In this document: in pieces, positions 1 to 11,927 of the stretch
How the letters are laid out: each line of letters starts with the position of its first letter
Position numbering within the stretch: the first letter of the stretch is position 1
Source: Massilia niastensis DSM 21313
Lineage (GTDB): Bacteria; Pseudomonadota; Gammaproteobacteria; Burkholderiales; Burkholderiaceae_D
Reading direction: 5' to 3'
Assembly: GCF_000382345.1 (NCBI RefSeq)
Contig: NZ_KB908096.1
Coordinates: 41,598 to 105,597, forward strand
Length of the DNA stretch: 64,000 nt
Notes under the pieces: model-generated
Told to the model about the DNA's origin: nothing
Database searches by the model: none
What the model saw: only the letters and a program-made list of their open reading frames with translations
Translations under genes and position numbers: made by a program

Positions 1-191
1 GCTACGAAGGCGACACGCTGGTGGTGCCGGTGCTCGAGGAGGTGCTGGTGCTCGAGCGCCGCCTGCGCATCAAGGAAGAACTGCACATCACCCGCATCCG
101 TCACGAGGAACGCCACCAGGACACGGTCGTGCTCAAGTCCGAGCAGGTCCACGTCGAGCGTTTCGACGACGACATCCCGCCGACGCCATGA
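1..191 (+). CDS. DUF2382 (YsnF/AvaK-type) stress protein, C-terminal part
   Basis: Only the last 62 codons are in the window, so the start lies to the left. The visible part has the charged beta-rich pattern of a DUF2382 domain (VPVLEEVLVLERRLRIKEEL, then a QDTVVLKSEQVHVERF tail). Proteins with this domain are usually linked to general or desiccation/oxidative stress, with unknown chemistry. It ends 27 bases before a second gene carrying the same domain and on the same strand, so the two are probably one operon of related proteins. Confidence 0.8.
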   Translation, partial: YEGDTLVVPVLEEVLVLERRLRIKEELHITRIRHEERHQDTVVLKSEQVHVERFDDDIPPTP

Positions 192-218
192 CGCTTACTA
201 TATAACGGAGGAACGACC

Positions 219-2456
219 ATGCAACATACACTTGTAGCCGTGTTCGACAACCGCACCGATGCGCAGAACGCGCTGAACGAACTGCTTTCGTCGGGCTTCT
301 CGAGCGAAGACGCGCGGCTGGCGAACGCCGATGCGGCCACCGACAGCCTCGGCGCGGACGCCAGCCTGGCGTCCGATCGCGACAGCGACACCGGCTTCGG
401 CGCCAGCATCAAGAACTTCTTCAGCGACCTGTTCGGCAGCGACAATGCCGACCATGTCAGCCGCTACGAAGGCGCGGTGAGCAGCGGCCGCCACGTGCTC
501 ACCCTGACCGCCGATTCGCTGCCGGAAGTCGAGCGCGCCGCCGACATCGTCGAGCGCTACGGCCCGACCGACATCGACGAGCAGGCCTCGGGCTTCGGCG
601 AAGTGCCGGGCAGCGCCGCCGCCATGCCGATGGGGATGAGCAGCGGCATGCAGAAATCGGCGCCGATGTCGGCCCAGTCCGCCTCGACCTCGCTGGAAGA
701 CGCGGGCGACCGCAAGCTCTACCAGCAGCAATCGCTGAACCAGGCCGAACCGATGGGCGGCACCTACCAGGAACCGATGGGCAAGAGCGGCCTGACGGCC
801 ACCGGCGGCACTTCGCTGCAGGGCTCGACCCTGCAGGAAAACTCGGTCCAGGGCTCGTCCCTCGAAGGCACCCAGAAGTCCGGCGTGGGCCTGGGCAGCT
901 CGGCCCAGCAGGGCGGCACCCTGCGCGGCGCGAGCCAGCAGACCGGCACCCTGCAGGGCTCGGCGCTGGAAGGCTCGATCCGCGAGGATTCCCAGCAGCG
1001 CGCCGAGCTGCGCGACACCGACGACAGCCTGCTGAAAGGCTCGCGCATGGGTGCCGACATGCGCGATTCGGCTTCGATTCCGGTGGTGGAAGAGCATCTG
1101 CAGGTCGGCAAGCGCGAAGTGCAGCGCGGCGGCGTGCGCATCTATTCGCGCGTCGTCGAGACCCCGGTGGACGAGACCATCGGCCTGCGCGAAGAGCACG
1201 TGAACGTCGAGCGGCACCGGGTCGACCGGCCGGTCAATCCCGCCGACCTGGCCGCGTTCAAGGAGCAGACCATCGAGATGCGCGAGACCGCCGAGGAAGC
1301 CGTGGTCCAGAAATCGGCCCGCATCGTCGAGGAAGTCACGATCGGCAAGCAGGTCAACGAACGCCAGCAGAAGATCCACGACACCGTGCGCCACACCGAA
1401 GTCGACGTGCAGCAGCTGGGCGCCGGCATGGGGCGTTCGACGCTGGGCGACGACGACAGCGACTACCGCAAGCACTTCCGGAGCACCTACGGCGCGACCG
1501 GCGCATCGTACGACGACTACGTCCCGGCCTACAGCTACGGCTCGCAGATGCGGCGCGACGCCCGCTACGGCAGCCGCCAGTGGGACGACGTCGAGACCGA
1601 CCTGCGCACCGACTGGGAGACCCGCAACGCCGGCGGCCCCTCGACCTGGGACAAGATGAAGGCGGCCGTGCGCCGGGGCTGGGACCGGATGACCGACGAC
1701 GACGACAGCTACTACCGCAGCCACTTCCAGAGCACCTACGGCGGGTCGGGCGAGTTGTACGACGATTACGCCCCGGCCTACAGCTACGGTTCGCAGATGC
1801 GGCGCGACACCCGCTACAGCGGCCGCAAGTGGGACGAGATCGAGAACGACCTCCATGCCGACTGGGATACGCGCAACAGCGGCGGTCCCTCGACCTGGGA
1901 AAGGATGAAGTCGGCGGTGCGCCGGGGCTGGGACCGGATGACCGACGATGACGACGATTACTACCGCAACCACTACAGCTCGACCTACGCCACCAGCGGC
2001 CGCAGCTACGACGACTACAAGCCGGCGTACTCCTACGGCAGCGACATGGCGCGCAGCGAGAACTACCGCAACCGTCCCTGGGACGATGTGGAAACCGACC
2101 TGCGCAGCGGCTGGGACACCCGCTACGGCAGCAGCGGCACCACCGGCTCGGCCTGGCAAGACATGAAGGATGCCGTCAAACACGGCTGGAACCGCATGAC
2201 CGACGACGACGACACCTACTACCGCAGCCACTGGAACGCCACCTACAGCTCGGCGGGCGACTCGTACGACACTTACCGTCCGGCGTATTCCTATGGTTCG
2301 CAGATGGCCAGCAGCGACAAGTACCGCGGCCGTCCGTGGAACGACGTCGAGAACGACTTGCGCACGGACTGGGAAACCCGCAACGCCGGCGGGCCGTCGA
2401 CCTGGGAAAAGATGAAGGCGGCGGTTCGCCATGGCTGGGATCGCATGACGTCCTGA
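219..2456 (+). CDS. Large YsnF-type stress protein with four tandem C-terminal repeats
   Basis: The 745-residue protein starts at an ATG preceded by a strong AACGGAGGAAC ribosome site. Residues 1 to about 110 resemble the general stress protein 17M/YflT-like module (MQHTLVAVFDNRTDAQNAL). Residues about 130-270 are low-complexity, rich in Gln, Gly, Ser and Leu. Residues about 285-400 are a DUF2382 domain (IPVVEEHLQVGKREVQRG). From about residue 411 to the end there are four tandem repeats of 82-86 residues, each with Y-R-x-H-F/W, SYDDY-x-PAYSYGS and a W-D-x-M-T-D-D-D-D end. No signal peptide or membrane segment is seen, so it is probably cytoplasmic. Function is unknown; a stress-related role is inferred from the domains. 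A strong terminator follows. Confidence 0.85.
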   Translation: MQHTLVAVFDNRTDAQNALNELLSSGFSSEDARLANADAATDSLGADASLASDRDSDTGFGASIKNFFSDLFGSDNADHVSRYEGAVSSGRHVLTLTADSLPEVERAADIVERYGPTDIDEQASGFGEVPGSAAAMPMGMSSGMQKSAPMSAQSASTSLEDAGDRKLYQQQSLNQAEPMGGTYQEPMGKSGLTATGGTSLQGSTLQENSVQGSSLEGTQKSGVGLGSSAQQGGTLRGASQQTGTLQGSALEGSIREDSQQRAELRDTDDSLLKGSRMGADMRDSASIPVVEEHLQVGKREVQRGGVRIYSRVVETPVDETIGLREEHVNVERHRVDRPVNPADLAAFKEQTIEMRETAEEAVVQKSARIVEEVTIGKQVNERQQKIHDTVRHTEVDVQQLGAGMGRSTLGDDDSDYRKHFRSTYGATGASYDDYVPAYSYGSQMRRDARYGSRQWDDVETDLRTDWETRNAGGPSTWDKMKAAVRRGWDRMTDDDDSYYRSHFQSTYGGSGELYDDYAPAYSYGSQMRRDTRYSGRKWDEIENDLHADWDTRNSGGPSTWERMKSAVRRGWDRMTDDDDDYYRNHYSSTYATSGRSYDDYKPAYSYGSDMARSENYRNRPWDDVETDLRSGWDTRYGSSGTTGSAWQDMKDAVKHGWNRMTDDDDTYYRSHWNATYSSAGDSYDTYRPAYSYGSQMASSDKYRGRPWNDVENDLRTDWETRNAGGPSTWEKMKAAVRHGWDRMTS

Positions 2457-2514
2457 TCTCATCGACGAGGCGCGTCCAGGGCTAACCGGCCCGCCACGCG
2501 CCGCCTGCCTCCAA

Positions 2515-2556
2515 GGGGCTGGGTCCTGTCTTGAACAGGACCCAGCCCCTTTTTCT
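2515..2556 (+). terminator. Rho-independent terminator
   Basis: A perfect 15-bp stem (GGGGCTGGGTCCTGT with ACAGGACCCAGCCCC) closes a 5-base loop and is followed by TTTTTCTTG. It lies 58 bases after the tandem-repeat stress gene and should end that operon. Confidence 0.92.
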
Positions 2557-2574
2557 TGTTTCTCCACGGATTCA

Positions 2575-2792
2575 GGGTCAGGTCTGTCATTCGGACACGA
2601 ACGCACAAACCTTGCGAAATCTCATAACGGTTTTAAGTATGCCGAGATTTTTTCCTCATTCCGACATGGTCCGTGATGCGCGGGTTTCGGTGACAGACTG
2701 GAGCCGAGTATTGACGAGTTTGGAATTTACCAACCGGCGTTTTGAGATCGAGCAAAGATGCTCGATCGGTGTCCGAATGTCAGATCTGACCC
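2575..2792. repeat. 218-bp inverted-repeat element (MITE/REP-like)
   Basis: The two ends (2575-2598 and 2769-2792) are 24-bp inverted copies matching at 22 of 24 positions; both begin GGGTCAG from the outside and contain ATTCGGACAC. The right copy holds the perfect palindrome GTCAGATCTGAC. Just inside it is a 9-bp hairpin, GATCGAGCA-AAGA-TGCTCGATC, at 2746-2767. The interior has lower GC than its surroundings and no credible gene. It resembles a non-autonomous mobile element or paired REP, which is an inference from architecture. Confidence 0.6.
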
Positions 2793-3009
2793 CGAACCGC
2801 TTTTCTTGACTTTGTGATCACAAAATTTCCTGTTGGCACAATACTTGCGTTGGGCCATAGCATCCGCGCTGCATGAGGGGTGCCGAAACGACACGCCCGG
2901 ATTGCTTGCCCTATTTGGTGCTGCCAGCAGGCATCTCGCACCAAATTCGTGCAAACCCGCAGCCGCGGGATCGCGAACCAGGATTTTGTTGAACACATCA
3001 GGCGGACAT

Positions 3010-5298
3010 ATGGCGGTCGAAAATTGCAGCATTGTGAGGAATCTGGAACCGGTACAGTCCAGCATGTGGCGGCATACGATGACGCAAGCCGGCCTCTCCA
3101 GCCAGCCGGAAGAGCTGGCGCATTACGGACGCTGGTGGATGGAGCGCTCGTCCTCGGACATCGCGCTGTCGGTGGTGGCGGCGCGCTACCTGGGCGCCGG
3201 CCCGGGAGGCCACTGCACGCCCAGCGCGTTCCGCAGGCATGTGGCGCCCGACGACCTGCCGCTCCTGTCCGACGCGCTGGCGCGGGCCGGACGCGGCGAG
3301 GCGATCGATTGCCACTTCCGCCTGATCGACCCGCTCGACGGCGCGCGCTGGCTGCGCATGCTGTCGATGGAGCCGAGCTCGCCGGCCATCGCCTGCGGCA
3401 TCCTGATCGACATCACGGCCGCCAGGTATGCGGCGATGCGCGAGAAGTTCAGCTTCGCGCTGACCCAGTACCTGATCGGCACCGACTCGCTGGACGAGGC
3501 GGTGACCAGGATCATCCAGCTGGTCTGCGAGGACCTGGGCTGGGAATGGGGCGCCTACTGGGCCTGCGATCCCGAACAGTCCGGCGACCAGGTCTTGCGC
3601 TGCGAGCACTCCTGGCACGTCGACGACCAGCGCCTCGCCCCGTTCAGGCGCTACAGCGAGACCCTCGGGATGGGGCCCGACGCCGGCCGGGTAGGGAAGG
3701 TCTGGCAGACCGGGCAGGCGGAATGGATCGACGCCACGGTCGCCGACCCGGATTTCCTGCGCGGCGAGCTCGCCGCCGAATGCGGCCTGAAGTCGGGTTA
3801 CATGTTCCCGGTCACCTATGTCGGCGCCGATGGCGTGCTCCAGAGTCCCGGCGTGCTGGAATTCTTCAGCAAGCTGCCGCGCCAGCGCGAGGCGCAACTG
3901 CCCGAGCTGTCGGCCTCGATCGGCGCGCTGATCGCGCTCACCGCCCAGCGCATGCTGGAGCAGGAACGGATCCGGCAGCTGGCGCTGACCGATGAAATGA
4001 CGGGCCTGGCGAACCGCAACCATTTCCACACCCTGCTCGACGAGGCCTGCGCCAGCCTGCCGCGGGACCGGCCGTTCGGCGTGCTGTACATCGACCTCGA
4101 CCAGTTCAAGCCGATCAACGACGCCTTCGGCCACCAGGCCGGCAATGTCGTGCTGAGCGAATTCGCCCGCCGCCTGAAGGCGCTGGCGCCGGGCGGCTGC
4201 GCCATCGCCCGCCTCGGCGGCGACGAATTCGCCATCCTCGCCCCGCAGCAGGTCGCGCCGGCCGGGCTGGACGAGCTGGCCAGCCAGGTGCTGGAGGCGG
4301 CGCGCGCGCCCTTCCTGTACCAGGGTAACGAACTGTCGGTCTCGGCCAGCGTCGGCATCAGCCTGTTCCCGGCGCATGGCGGCAGCACCGCCGAACTGCT
4401 GCACGCCGCCGATGCCGCCATGTACGTGAGCAAGCGCTGCGGACGCAACCTGGCCAGCTATTTCAGCGCCGACGTGAACGACCAGCAGGTCAAGCTGGCA
4501 GAACAGCTGACCCTGCTCTCGGATCTGCACAACGCCTACCTGCGCGAGGAATTCTTCCTCGAATACCAGCCCATCTTCGACAGCTTCAGCGGCCGCGTGG
4601 TGGCGGTCGAGGCGCTGCTGCGCTGGCGCAAGCCGAGCGGCGAGATCGTGCCGCCCGACCGCTTCATCCCGGTGGCCGAGCAGAGCCGCCTGATCGTCCA
4701 CCTGGGCCGCTGGGTGACGGAGCAGGCCTGCCGCGACCTGCCGCGCCTGCACGCGGCCGGCCTGCACGACCTGAAGGTGCACATCAACATGGCGGCGCCC
4801 GAATTCATCGACAGCGAATTGCCGAGCGAGTTGATGGGGATCGTCACCAAGGCCGGCGTCCAGCCCTGCCACATCTGCCTGGAGCTGACCGAAGGCGTGG
4901 TCATGAGCCGCCCCGAGAAATCGATCCCGGTCATGCGCGAGCTGCGCCGGCTCGGCTTCGAGGTCAGCCTGGACGATTTCGGCATGGGCTATTCGTCGCT
5001 GTCGATGCTCAAGCGCCTGCCGATCTCCTCGCTCAAGGTCGACCGCTCCTTCGTCGCCGGCGTGCCGCGCGACCGCGAGGACTGCGCCATCGTGCGCGCG
5101 ATCCTGGAACTGGGCCGCAACATGAAGATCTCGGTCATCGCCGAAGGCGTCGAGACCGACGCCCAGCTGGGCTTCCTGCGCCAGTTCGGCTGCCTGGTCC
5201 AGGGTTACCTGCAGGGCCGGCCGATGGCGGTCTCGAAACTGGTCGCCCTGCATGGAAGCGCAGCGCATCATTCACCCGATCACGTGGGCCCACTATGA
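3010..5298 (+). CDS. PAS-GAF-GGDEF-EAL bifunctional cyclic-di-GMP protein
   Basis: The protein makes and/or breaks cyclic-di-GMP. In order it has a PAS-like sensor, a GAF-like domain (from FSFALTQYLIGTDSLDEAV to the linker), a GGDEF domain with an intact GGDEF signature, and an EAL domain with E-A-L, ELTE, LDDFGMGYSSL, KVDRSFV and IAEGVET. Both catalytic signatures are intact, so activity cannot be assigned to one direction. No RxxD inhibitory site lies five residues before GGDEF. No membrane segments are seen. The frame is open back to 2833, but that stretch abuts the inverted-repeat element. The ATG at 3010 with AGGCGG upstream, or the ATG at 3064, is more likely the start. It overlaps the next gene by ATGA. 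Confidence 0.88.
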   Translation: MAVENCSIVRNLEPVQSSMWRHTMTQAGLSSQPEELAHYGRWWMERSSSDIALSVVAARYLGAGPGGHCTPSAFRRHVAPDDLPLLSDALARAGRGEAIDCHFRLIDPLDGARWLRMLSMEPSSPAIACGILIDITAARYAAMREKFSFALTQYLIGTDSLDEAVTRIIQLVCEDLGWEWGAYWACDPEQSGDQVLRCEHSWHVDDQRLAPFRRYSETLGMGPDAGRVGKVWQTGQAEWIDATVADPDFLRGELAAECGLKSGYMFPVTYVGADGVLQSPGVLEFFSKLPRQREAQLPELSASIGALIALTAQRMLEQERIRQLALTDEMTGLANRNHFHTLLDEACASLPRDRPFGVLYIDLDQFKPINDAFGHQAGNVVLSEFARRLKALAPGGCAIARLGGDEFAILAPQQVAPAGLDELASQVLEAARAPFLYQGNELSVSASVGISLFPAHGGSTAELLHAADAAMYVSKRCGRNLASYFSADVNDQQVKLAEQLTLLSDLHNAYLREEFFLEYQPIFDSFSGRVVAVEALLRWRKPSGEIVPPDRFIPVAEQSRLIVHLGRWVTEQACRDLPRLHAAGLHDLKVHINMAAPEFIDSELPSELMGIVTKAGVQPCHICLELTEGVVMSRPEKSIPVMRELRRLGFEVSLDDFGMGYSSLSMLKRLPISSLKVDRSFVAGVPRDREDCAIVRAILELGRNMKISVIAEGVETDAQLGFLRQFGCLVQGYLQGRPMAVSKLVALHGSAAHHSPDHVGPL

Positions 5299-7823
5299 AT
5301 CCGAACACTCCTTTCGAGGTCGATACCTACCTGCAGTACATGCGCGACGTCACCCGCTGCGAGCGCTCCCTGCACGAGCTGGGCATGATGTGGCGGATGA
5401 TCGAGTCCTCCGCCAGGATGAACTGCCCGCATGAAGCGCGCGCGATCCTGCCGACCATGGCGGCGACCCGGCGCGGCTTCGGCCAGCTGGAAAAGGAACT
5501 GGTGGCCAGCCTGGCGCGCGAAAAGGTCGGCAATGCGCTGGCCGAACTGGGGACCAAGGCCAAGTACGTCGCCGACATCGTGGTGCGCAACCTGTACGAG
5601 CGCACCGCCGACGTCGGCTTCCTGGCGACCGACCGCGAACTGTGCGCCTTCGTCGCCGGGCTGGACGACGACGCCGACGCCATCCGCCTGCGCCTGCGCG
5701 CCTATCGCAGCAAGTACACGGTGTACGACGAGATCATCCTGCTCGACCTGGCCGGCAATGTCCTGGTGCAGATCGACCAGGCGACGCCGCTGGAGGGGAG
5801 CCGCGATCCCCTGATCGCGCAGACGCTCGCCTGCGATGGCTACGTCGAAACCTTCCGCCACAGCGACCTGCGGCCCGGCCAGCGCCAGGCGCTGATCTAT
5901 TCGCAGCGCATGCGCCACCCCGGCACCGGCGCCGTGGTCGGGGTGCTGTGCCTGTGCTTCGCCTTCGAGGAAGAGATGGCGCGCATCTTCACGGCCCACC
6001 GCGGCAGCGCGCGCTCGAACCTGCTGCTGCTCGACGCCGAGAATCGCGTGATCGCCAGCGCCGATCCGCTGTGGATCCCGCTGGGCGCCCAGGTGCCGGT
6101 CAACCATGAGGCGGCGCCGAAGCTGGTGACCCATGCCGGCCGCGAATACCTGGTGCGCACCTGCCGCTCGGCCGGCTACCAGGGCTATCCGGGGCCGGGC
6201 GGCTGGCAGGGCCAGGCCATGATCCCGCTCGATACGGCCTTCGCCAACGCCCATGGCGGCGTGGTCGCCGGGTTCGATCCCGAGGTGGCCGACGGCCTGC
6301 TGACCCATGCGCACTCGTTCTGCCCGCCGCTGTTCGACATCATGGGCGCGGCCGACACGATCCGCCGCGTGGTGTGGAACGGCCAGGTGATGACGGCCGG
6401 CCAGGGCGGCGAACTGGCCCGGCTCAGGAGCGTGCTGGAACAGATCAGCGAAACGGGCGCGCGCAGCAACGAACTGTTCACCCACTCGATCCGCGAGCTG
6501 TTCGACACGGTGCTGGCCTCCGGCCTGCGCGACAGCGAGTTCGTGTCCCACCTGCTGGTCGACCTGCTGGACCGTAACCTCTACGAGCGCGCCAACGATT
6601 GCCGCTGGTGGGCGCTGTCGCCCGTGCTGCGCGCAAGCCTGGCGGCGCGCGCCAGGGACAGCATCCCGGTGATGCAGGCGGTGCTGGCCCATATCAATGG
6701 CCTGTACACGGTGTACACCTCGATCTTCGTGTACGACCGCCATGGCGAGATCATCGCCGGTACCGGCGCCGGGCAGTCGCACACCAGGGTCGACGACGAG
6801 ACGCTGGCCCAGGTGCTCGCGCTGCGCACCGAACAGGACTACCATGTGTCGCCGTTCGCACCATCGCGCCTGTACGGCGAACGGCCGACCTACGTCTACC
6901 ACGCGGCCATTCGCCAGCCCGGCGACGGCGGCCAGGCGATCGGCGGCATCGGCCTCGTGTTCGACGCCGAGGCCGAGTTCTCCGCCATGCTGCACGGCGC
7001 CCTGGACGGGCAGGCGCAGGTGCATGCCTTCTTCATCGACCGCCGCGGCGCCATCATCGCCAGCACCGACCCGAGCCGCCCGGTCGGCGCCACGCTCGAG
7101 GTCGACGCCGCGCTGCTGGCCCTGCCCAATGGCCGCAGCGCGTCACGGATCGTCGTGCACGACGGGCAGTACGCGGTGATGGGCTGCACCGTATCGCATG
7201 GCTACCGCGAATTCAAGGCCAGCGACGGCTACCGCGCCGACGTCCTCGCGGTCGTGATCGAATCCTTCGGCGCGGTGCGCGCACGGCCGCGCCGCGCCGA
7301 CCACGGCATGGCCCTGGTCGACCAGGGCGCCGGCAAGGCTGGCGGACCGGAATTCGCCACCTTCTTCATCGGCGGCGACCTGCTGGCGATCGCGGCCGAA
7401 GCCGTCCAGGAAGCGATGCCGGCGGCGGAGGTGTCGCCGGTATCGCTGGGCGACTACCCCGGGCGCGTCGGCGTGCTGCCGCTGGACGGCGGCGCCAGCT
7501 ACGCCTGGGTGTTCGATCTCGGATTCATCCTGTCGGGCAGGGCGACCGCGGTCGACAGCGGCAGCCAGGTCGTCGTGGTACGCCACGCGGGCCGCACCAT
7601 CGGCCTGCTGGTGAGCGAACTGCATGGGGTGGCCAGCTTCGACCCGGCGCAGATCGTCGAGCTGCCGCTGGCGGCGGGCCTGGGCGCCATGCCGGTCAGG
7701 CAGCTCATCAAGGCGAACCAGGGCAGGCTGCTGATCCAGGTGGTCGGGCTCGACTATCTGTTCCAGCAGTGGACGGAAGGCGAGGCCGGCGACGATGCCG
7801 GCGTCCTACAGGCGAGGGCCTAG
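5295..7823 (+). CDS. Soluble tandem-sensor CheW-domain protein
   Basis: This 842-residue protein ends in a CheW-like domain (about 680-830: FATFFIGGDLLAIAAEAVQE to GRLLIQVVGLDYLF). Two related sensor units precede it. Each has a helical NLYERxxD-W/F segment followed by a Cache/PAS-like part with YTVYDEIILLD or YTVYTSIFVYD, around residues 95-300 and 420-660. No membrane segment is visible, so it should be cytoplasmic and sense internal signals. CheW domains dock on receptors and CheA, so it probably feeds a chemosensory array. The ATGA overlap with the upstream GGDEF-EAL gene implies translational coupling and a joint role with cyclic-di-GMP. The sensor family is inferred from pattern only. 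Confidence 0.8.
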   Translation: MNPNTPFEVDTYLQYMRDVTRCERSLHELGMMWRMIESSARMNCPHEARAILPTMAATRRGFGQLEKELVASLAREKVGNALAELGTKAKYVADIVVRNLYERTADVGFLATDRELCAFVAGLDDDADAIRLRLRAYRSKYTVYDEIILLDLAGNVLVQIDQATPLEGSRDPLIAQTLACDGYVETFRHSDLRPGQRQALIYSQRMRHPGTGAVVGVLCLCFAFEEEMARIFTAHRGSARSNLLLLDAENRVIASADPLWIPLGAQVPVNHEAAPKLVTHAGREYLVRTCRSAGYQGYPGPGGWQGQAMIPLDTAFANAHGGVVAGFDPEVADGLLTHAHSFCPPLFDIMGAADTIRRVVWNGQVMTAGQGGELARLRSVLEQISETGARSNELFTHSIRELFDTVLASGLRDSEFVSHLLVDLLDRNLYERANDCRWWALSPVLRASLAARARDSIPVMQAVLAHINGLYTVYTSIFVYDRHGEIIAGTGAGQSHTRVDDETLAQVLALRTEQDYHVSPFAPSRLYGERPTYVYHAAIRQPGDGGQAIGGIGLVFDAEAEFSAMLHGALDGQAQVHAFFIDRRGAIIASTDPSRPVGATLEVDAALLALPNGRSASRIVVHDGQYAVMGCTVSHGYREFKASDGYRADVLAVVIESFGAVRARPRRADHGMALVDQGAGKAGGPEFATFFIGGDLLAIAAEAVQEAMPAAEVSPVSLGDYPGRVGVLPLDGGASYAWVFDLGFILSGRATAVDSGSQVVVVRHAGRTIGLLVSELHGVASFDPAQIVELPLAAGLGAMPVRQLIKANQGRLLIQVVGLDYLFQQWTEGEAGDDAGVLQARA

Positions 7824-7831
7824 GATGCGGC

Positions 7832-7865
7832 GCGCCGGTTGAATCGGGGAGTTGCCAACCGGCGC
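7832..7865. terminator. Hairpin between convergent genes
   Basis: GCGCCGGTTG (7832-7841) pairs exactly with CAACCGGCGC (7856-7865). It sits between the ends of two convergent genes and could stop transcription from both sides. There is no clear T-run, so termination strength is uncertain. Confidence 0.5.
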
Positions 7866-7878
7866 CGCTGCCGGCCGC

Positions 7879-10749
<2,871 letters not shown>

Positions 10750-10837
10750 GTTGTCTCCTTGGAAAATATACTAGACATAAAGCATAGAATATTCACCAGG
10801 GAAAGAACAGGAGAATCAGGTATGCATATGGGAGCGA

Positions 10838-11824
10838 TCAGGCCGCTTCGCTGAGGGGCAGGCTGATGCGGTTGCGGCCCAGGTGCTTGGCGCGGTACAG
10901 GGCGGCGTCGGCCACCGCGACCAGCTGGCTGGCGCAGTTGTCGGGTCCGGCGACCGCGGTGGCGGCGCCGATCGAGACCGTCACATGCTGGCCGGTGGCG
11001 AATCGGCAGGGCAGCTGGAGCTGCTCGACCCGGCAGCGGATCCGCTCGGCGACGATGGCGGCGCCCTTGAGCGACTGGTTGGGCAGGATCACGGCGAATT
11101 CCTCGCCGCCGTAGCGCGCCACCAGGTCGTTGGCGCGCATCTCGCTGGCGACCGCGCGCGCCACCCGCTTCAGGCATTCGTCCCCTCCCAGGTGTCCATG
11201 GGCGTCGTTATAGGCCTTGAAGTTGTCGACGTCGACCATCAGCAGCGAGAGCGGCTGCTGCTGGCGCAGCGCGCGCGTCCACTCGGCGTGCAGGGTCTCG
11301 TCGAAGCAGCGCCGGTTGGCCAGCCCGGTCAGGCCGTCGCGGGTGGCGAGCTGCTCCAGGGCGACCTGGGCCATTTTCTCGTCGGTGAGGTCGCGCAGGG
11401 TCTCGACCACGGCCGACAGGCGGCCGCCGGCGTCGAAGATCGGACTGGCGTCGGCGGCCAGGTAGCGGCGCCGGCCGGCGCGCGGCATGTCGCACCAGCT
11501 TTCGATCGACAGGCCGGAGGCCGCTTCGCGCGGGCCGCGCGGATAGATCTGGCGCGTGACGCCCGCGCGTTCCTGCAGCAGCAGGTCGGCCAGGGTGGGG
11601 CGCGGCTGCTCGTAGAAGCAGCGCCAGTGCTCGGCCGTGCCCAGCGTTTCCGAGGCCGGCACCCCGGTCAGGTGCTCGCAGGCCCGGTTCCAGATCATGA
11701 CGCGCGCGTCGGTACCGAGCACGAACACCGGCACCGACAGGCTTTCCATCAACTGTCCGACAAAAGCCACGTCCTGGACCAGCGGTGCGGGGCCAGGCGC
11801 GTGGGTGGTGGTCGTACTGAGCAT
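10838..11824 (-). CDS. PAS-GGDEF diguanylate cyclase
   Basis: The 328-residue protein has a PAS domain (about 20-150, with MESLSVPVFVLGTDARVMIW and a C-terminal PAC-like LRDLTDEK) and a GGDEF domain. The active signature is GGEEF at 239-243. An RxxD product-inhibition site (RAND, 230-233) sits five residues upstream, so feedback-controlled cyclic-di-GMP synthesis is expected. No membrane segments or signal peptide are visible. It is transcribed toward the M16 peptidase gene with about 90 bases between them. Together with the GGDEF-EAL protein it makes this part of the window rich in cyclic-di-GMP functions. Confidence 0.92.
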   Translation of the reverse strand: MLSTTTTHAPGPAPLVQDVAFVGQLMESLSVPVFVLGTDARVMIWNRACEHLTGVPASETLGTAEHWRCFYEQPRPTLADLLLQERAGVTRQIYPRGPREAASGLSIESWCDMPRAGRRRYLAADASPIFDAGGRLSAVVETLRDLTDEKMAQVALEQLATRDGLTGLANRRCFDETLHAEWTRALRQQQPLSLLMVDVDNFKAYNDAHGHLGGDECLKRVARAVASEMRANDLVARYGGEEFAVILPNQSLKGAAIVAERIRCRVEQLQLPCRFATGQHVTVSIGAATAVAGPDNCASQLVAVADAALYRAKHLGRNRISLPLSEAA

Positions 11825-11927
11825 GAGCCGTCCTTTGGAGTTCGCTGCGGCAGCCGATTAGCTGCCGACAGGAAAGAATTCTGCTCCTCGGGAAAGATGG
11901 CTCCTTGATATTGAGCAAGCGGGTGTT

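Noticed and set aside
198..2606. An 802-codon frame opposite the tandem-repeat stress protein
   Set aside because: The Val/Ala/Gly/Arg-rich repeats only mirror the sense repeats, and the terminator hairpin lies inside the frame.
2531..2809. A 92-codon frame in the inverted-repeat element
   Set aside because: It starts inside the terminator stem-loop, has no ribosome site and spans both element ends.
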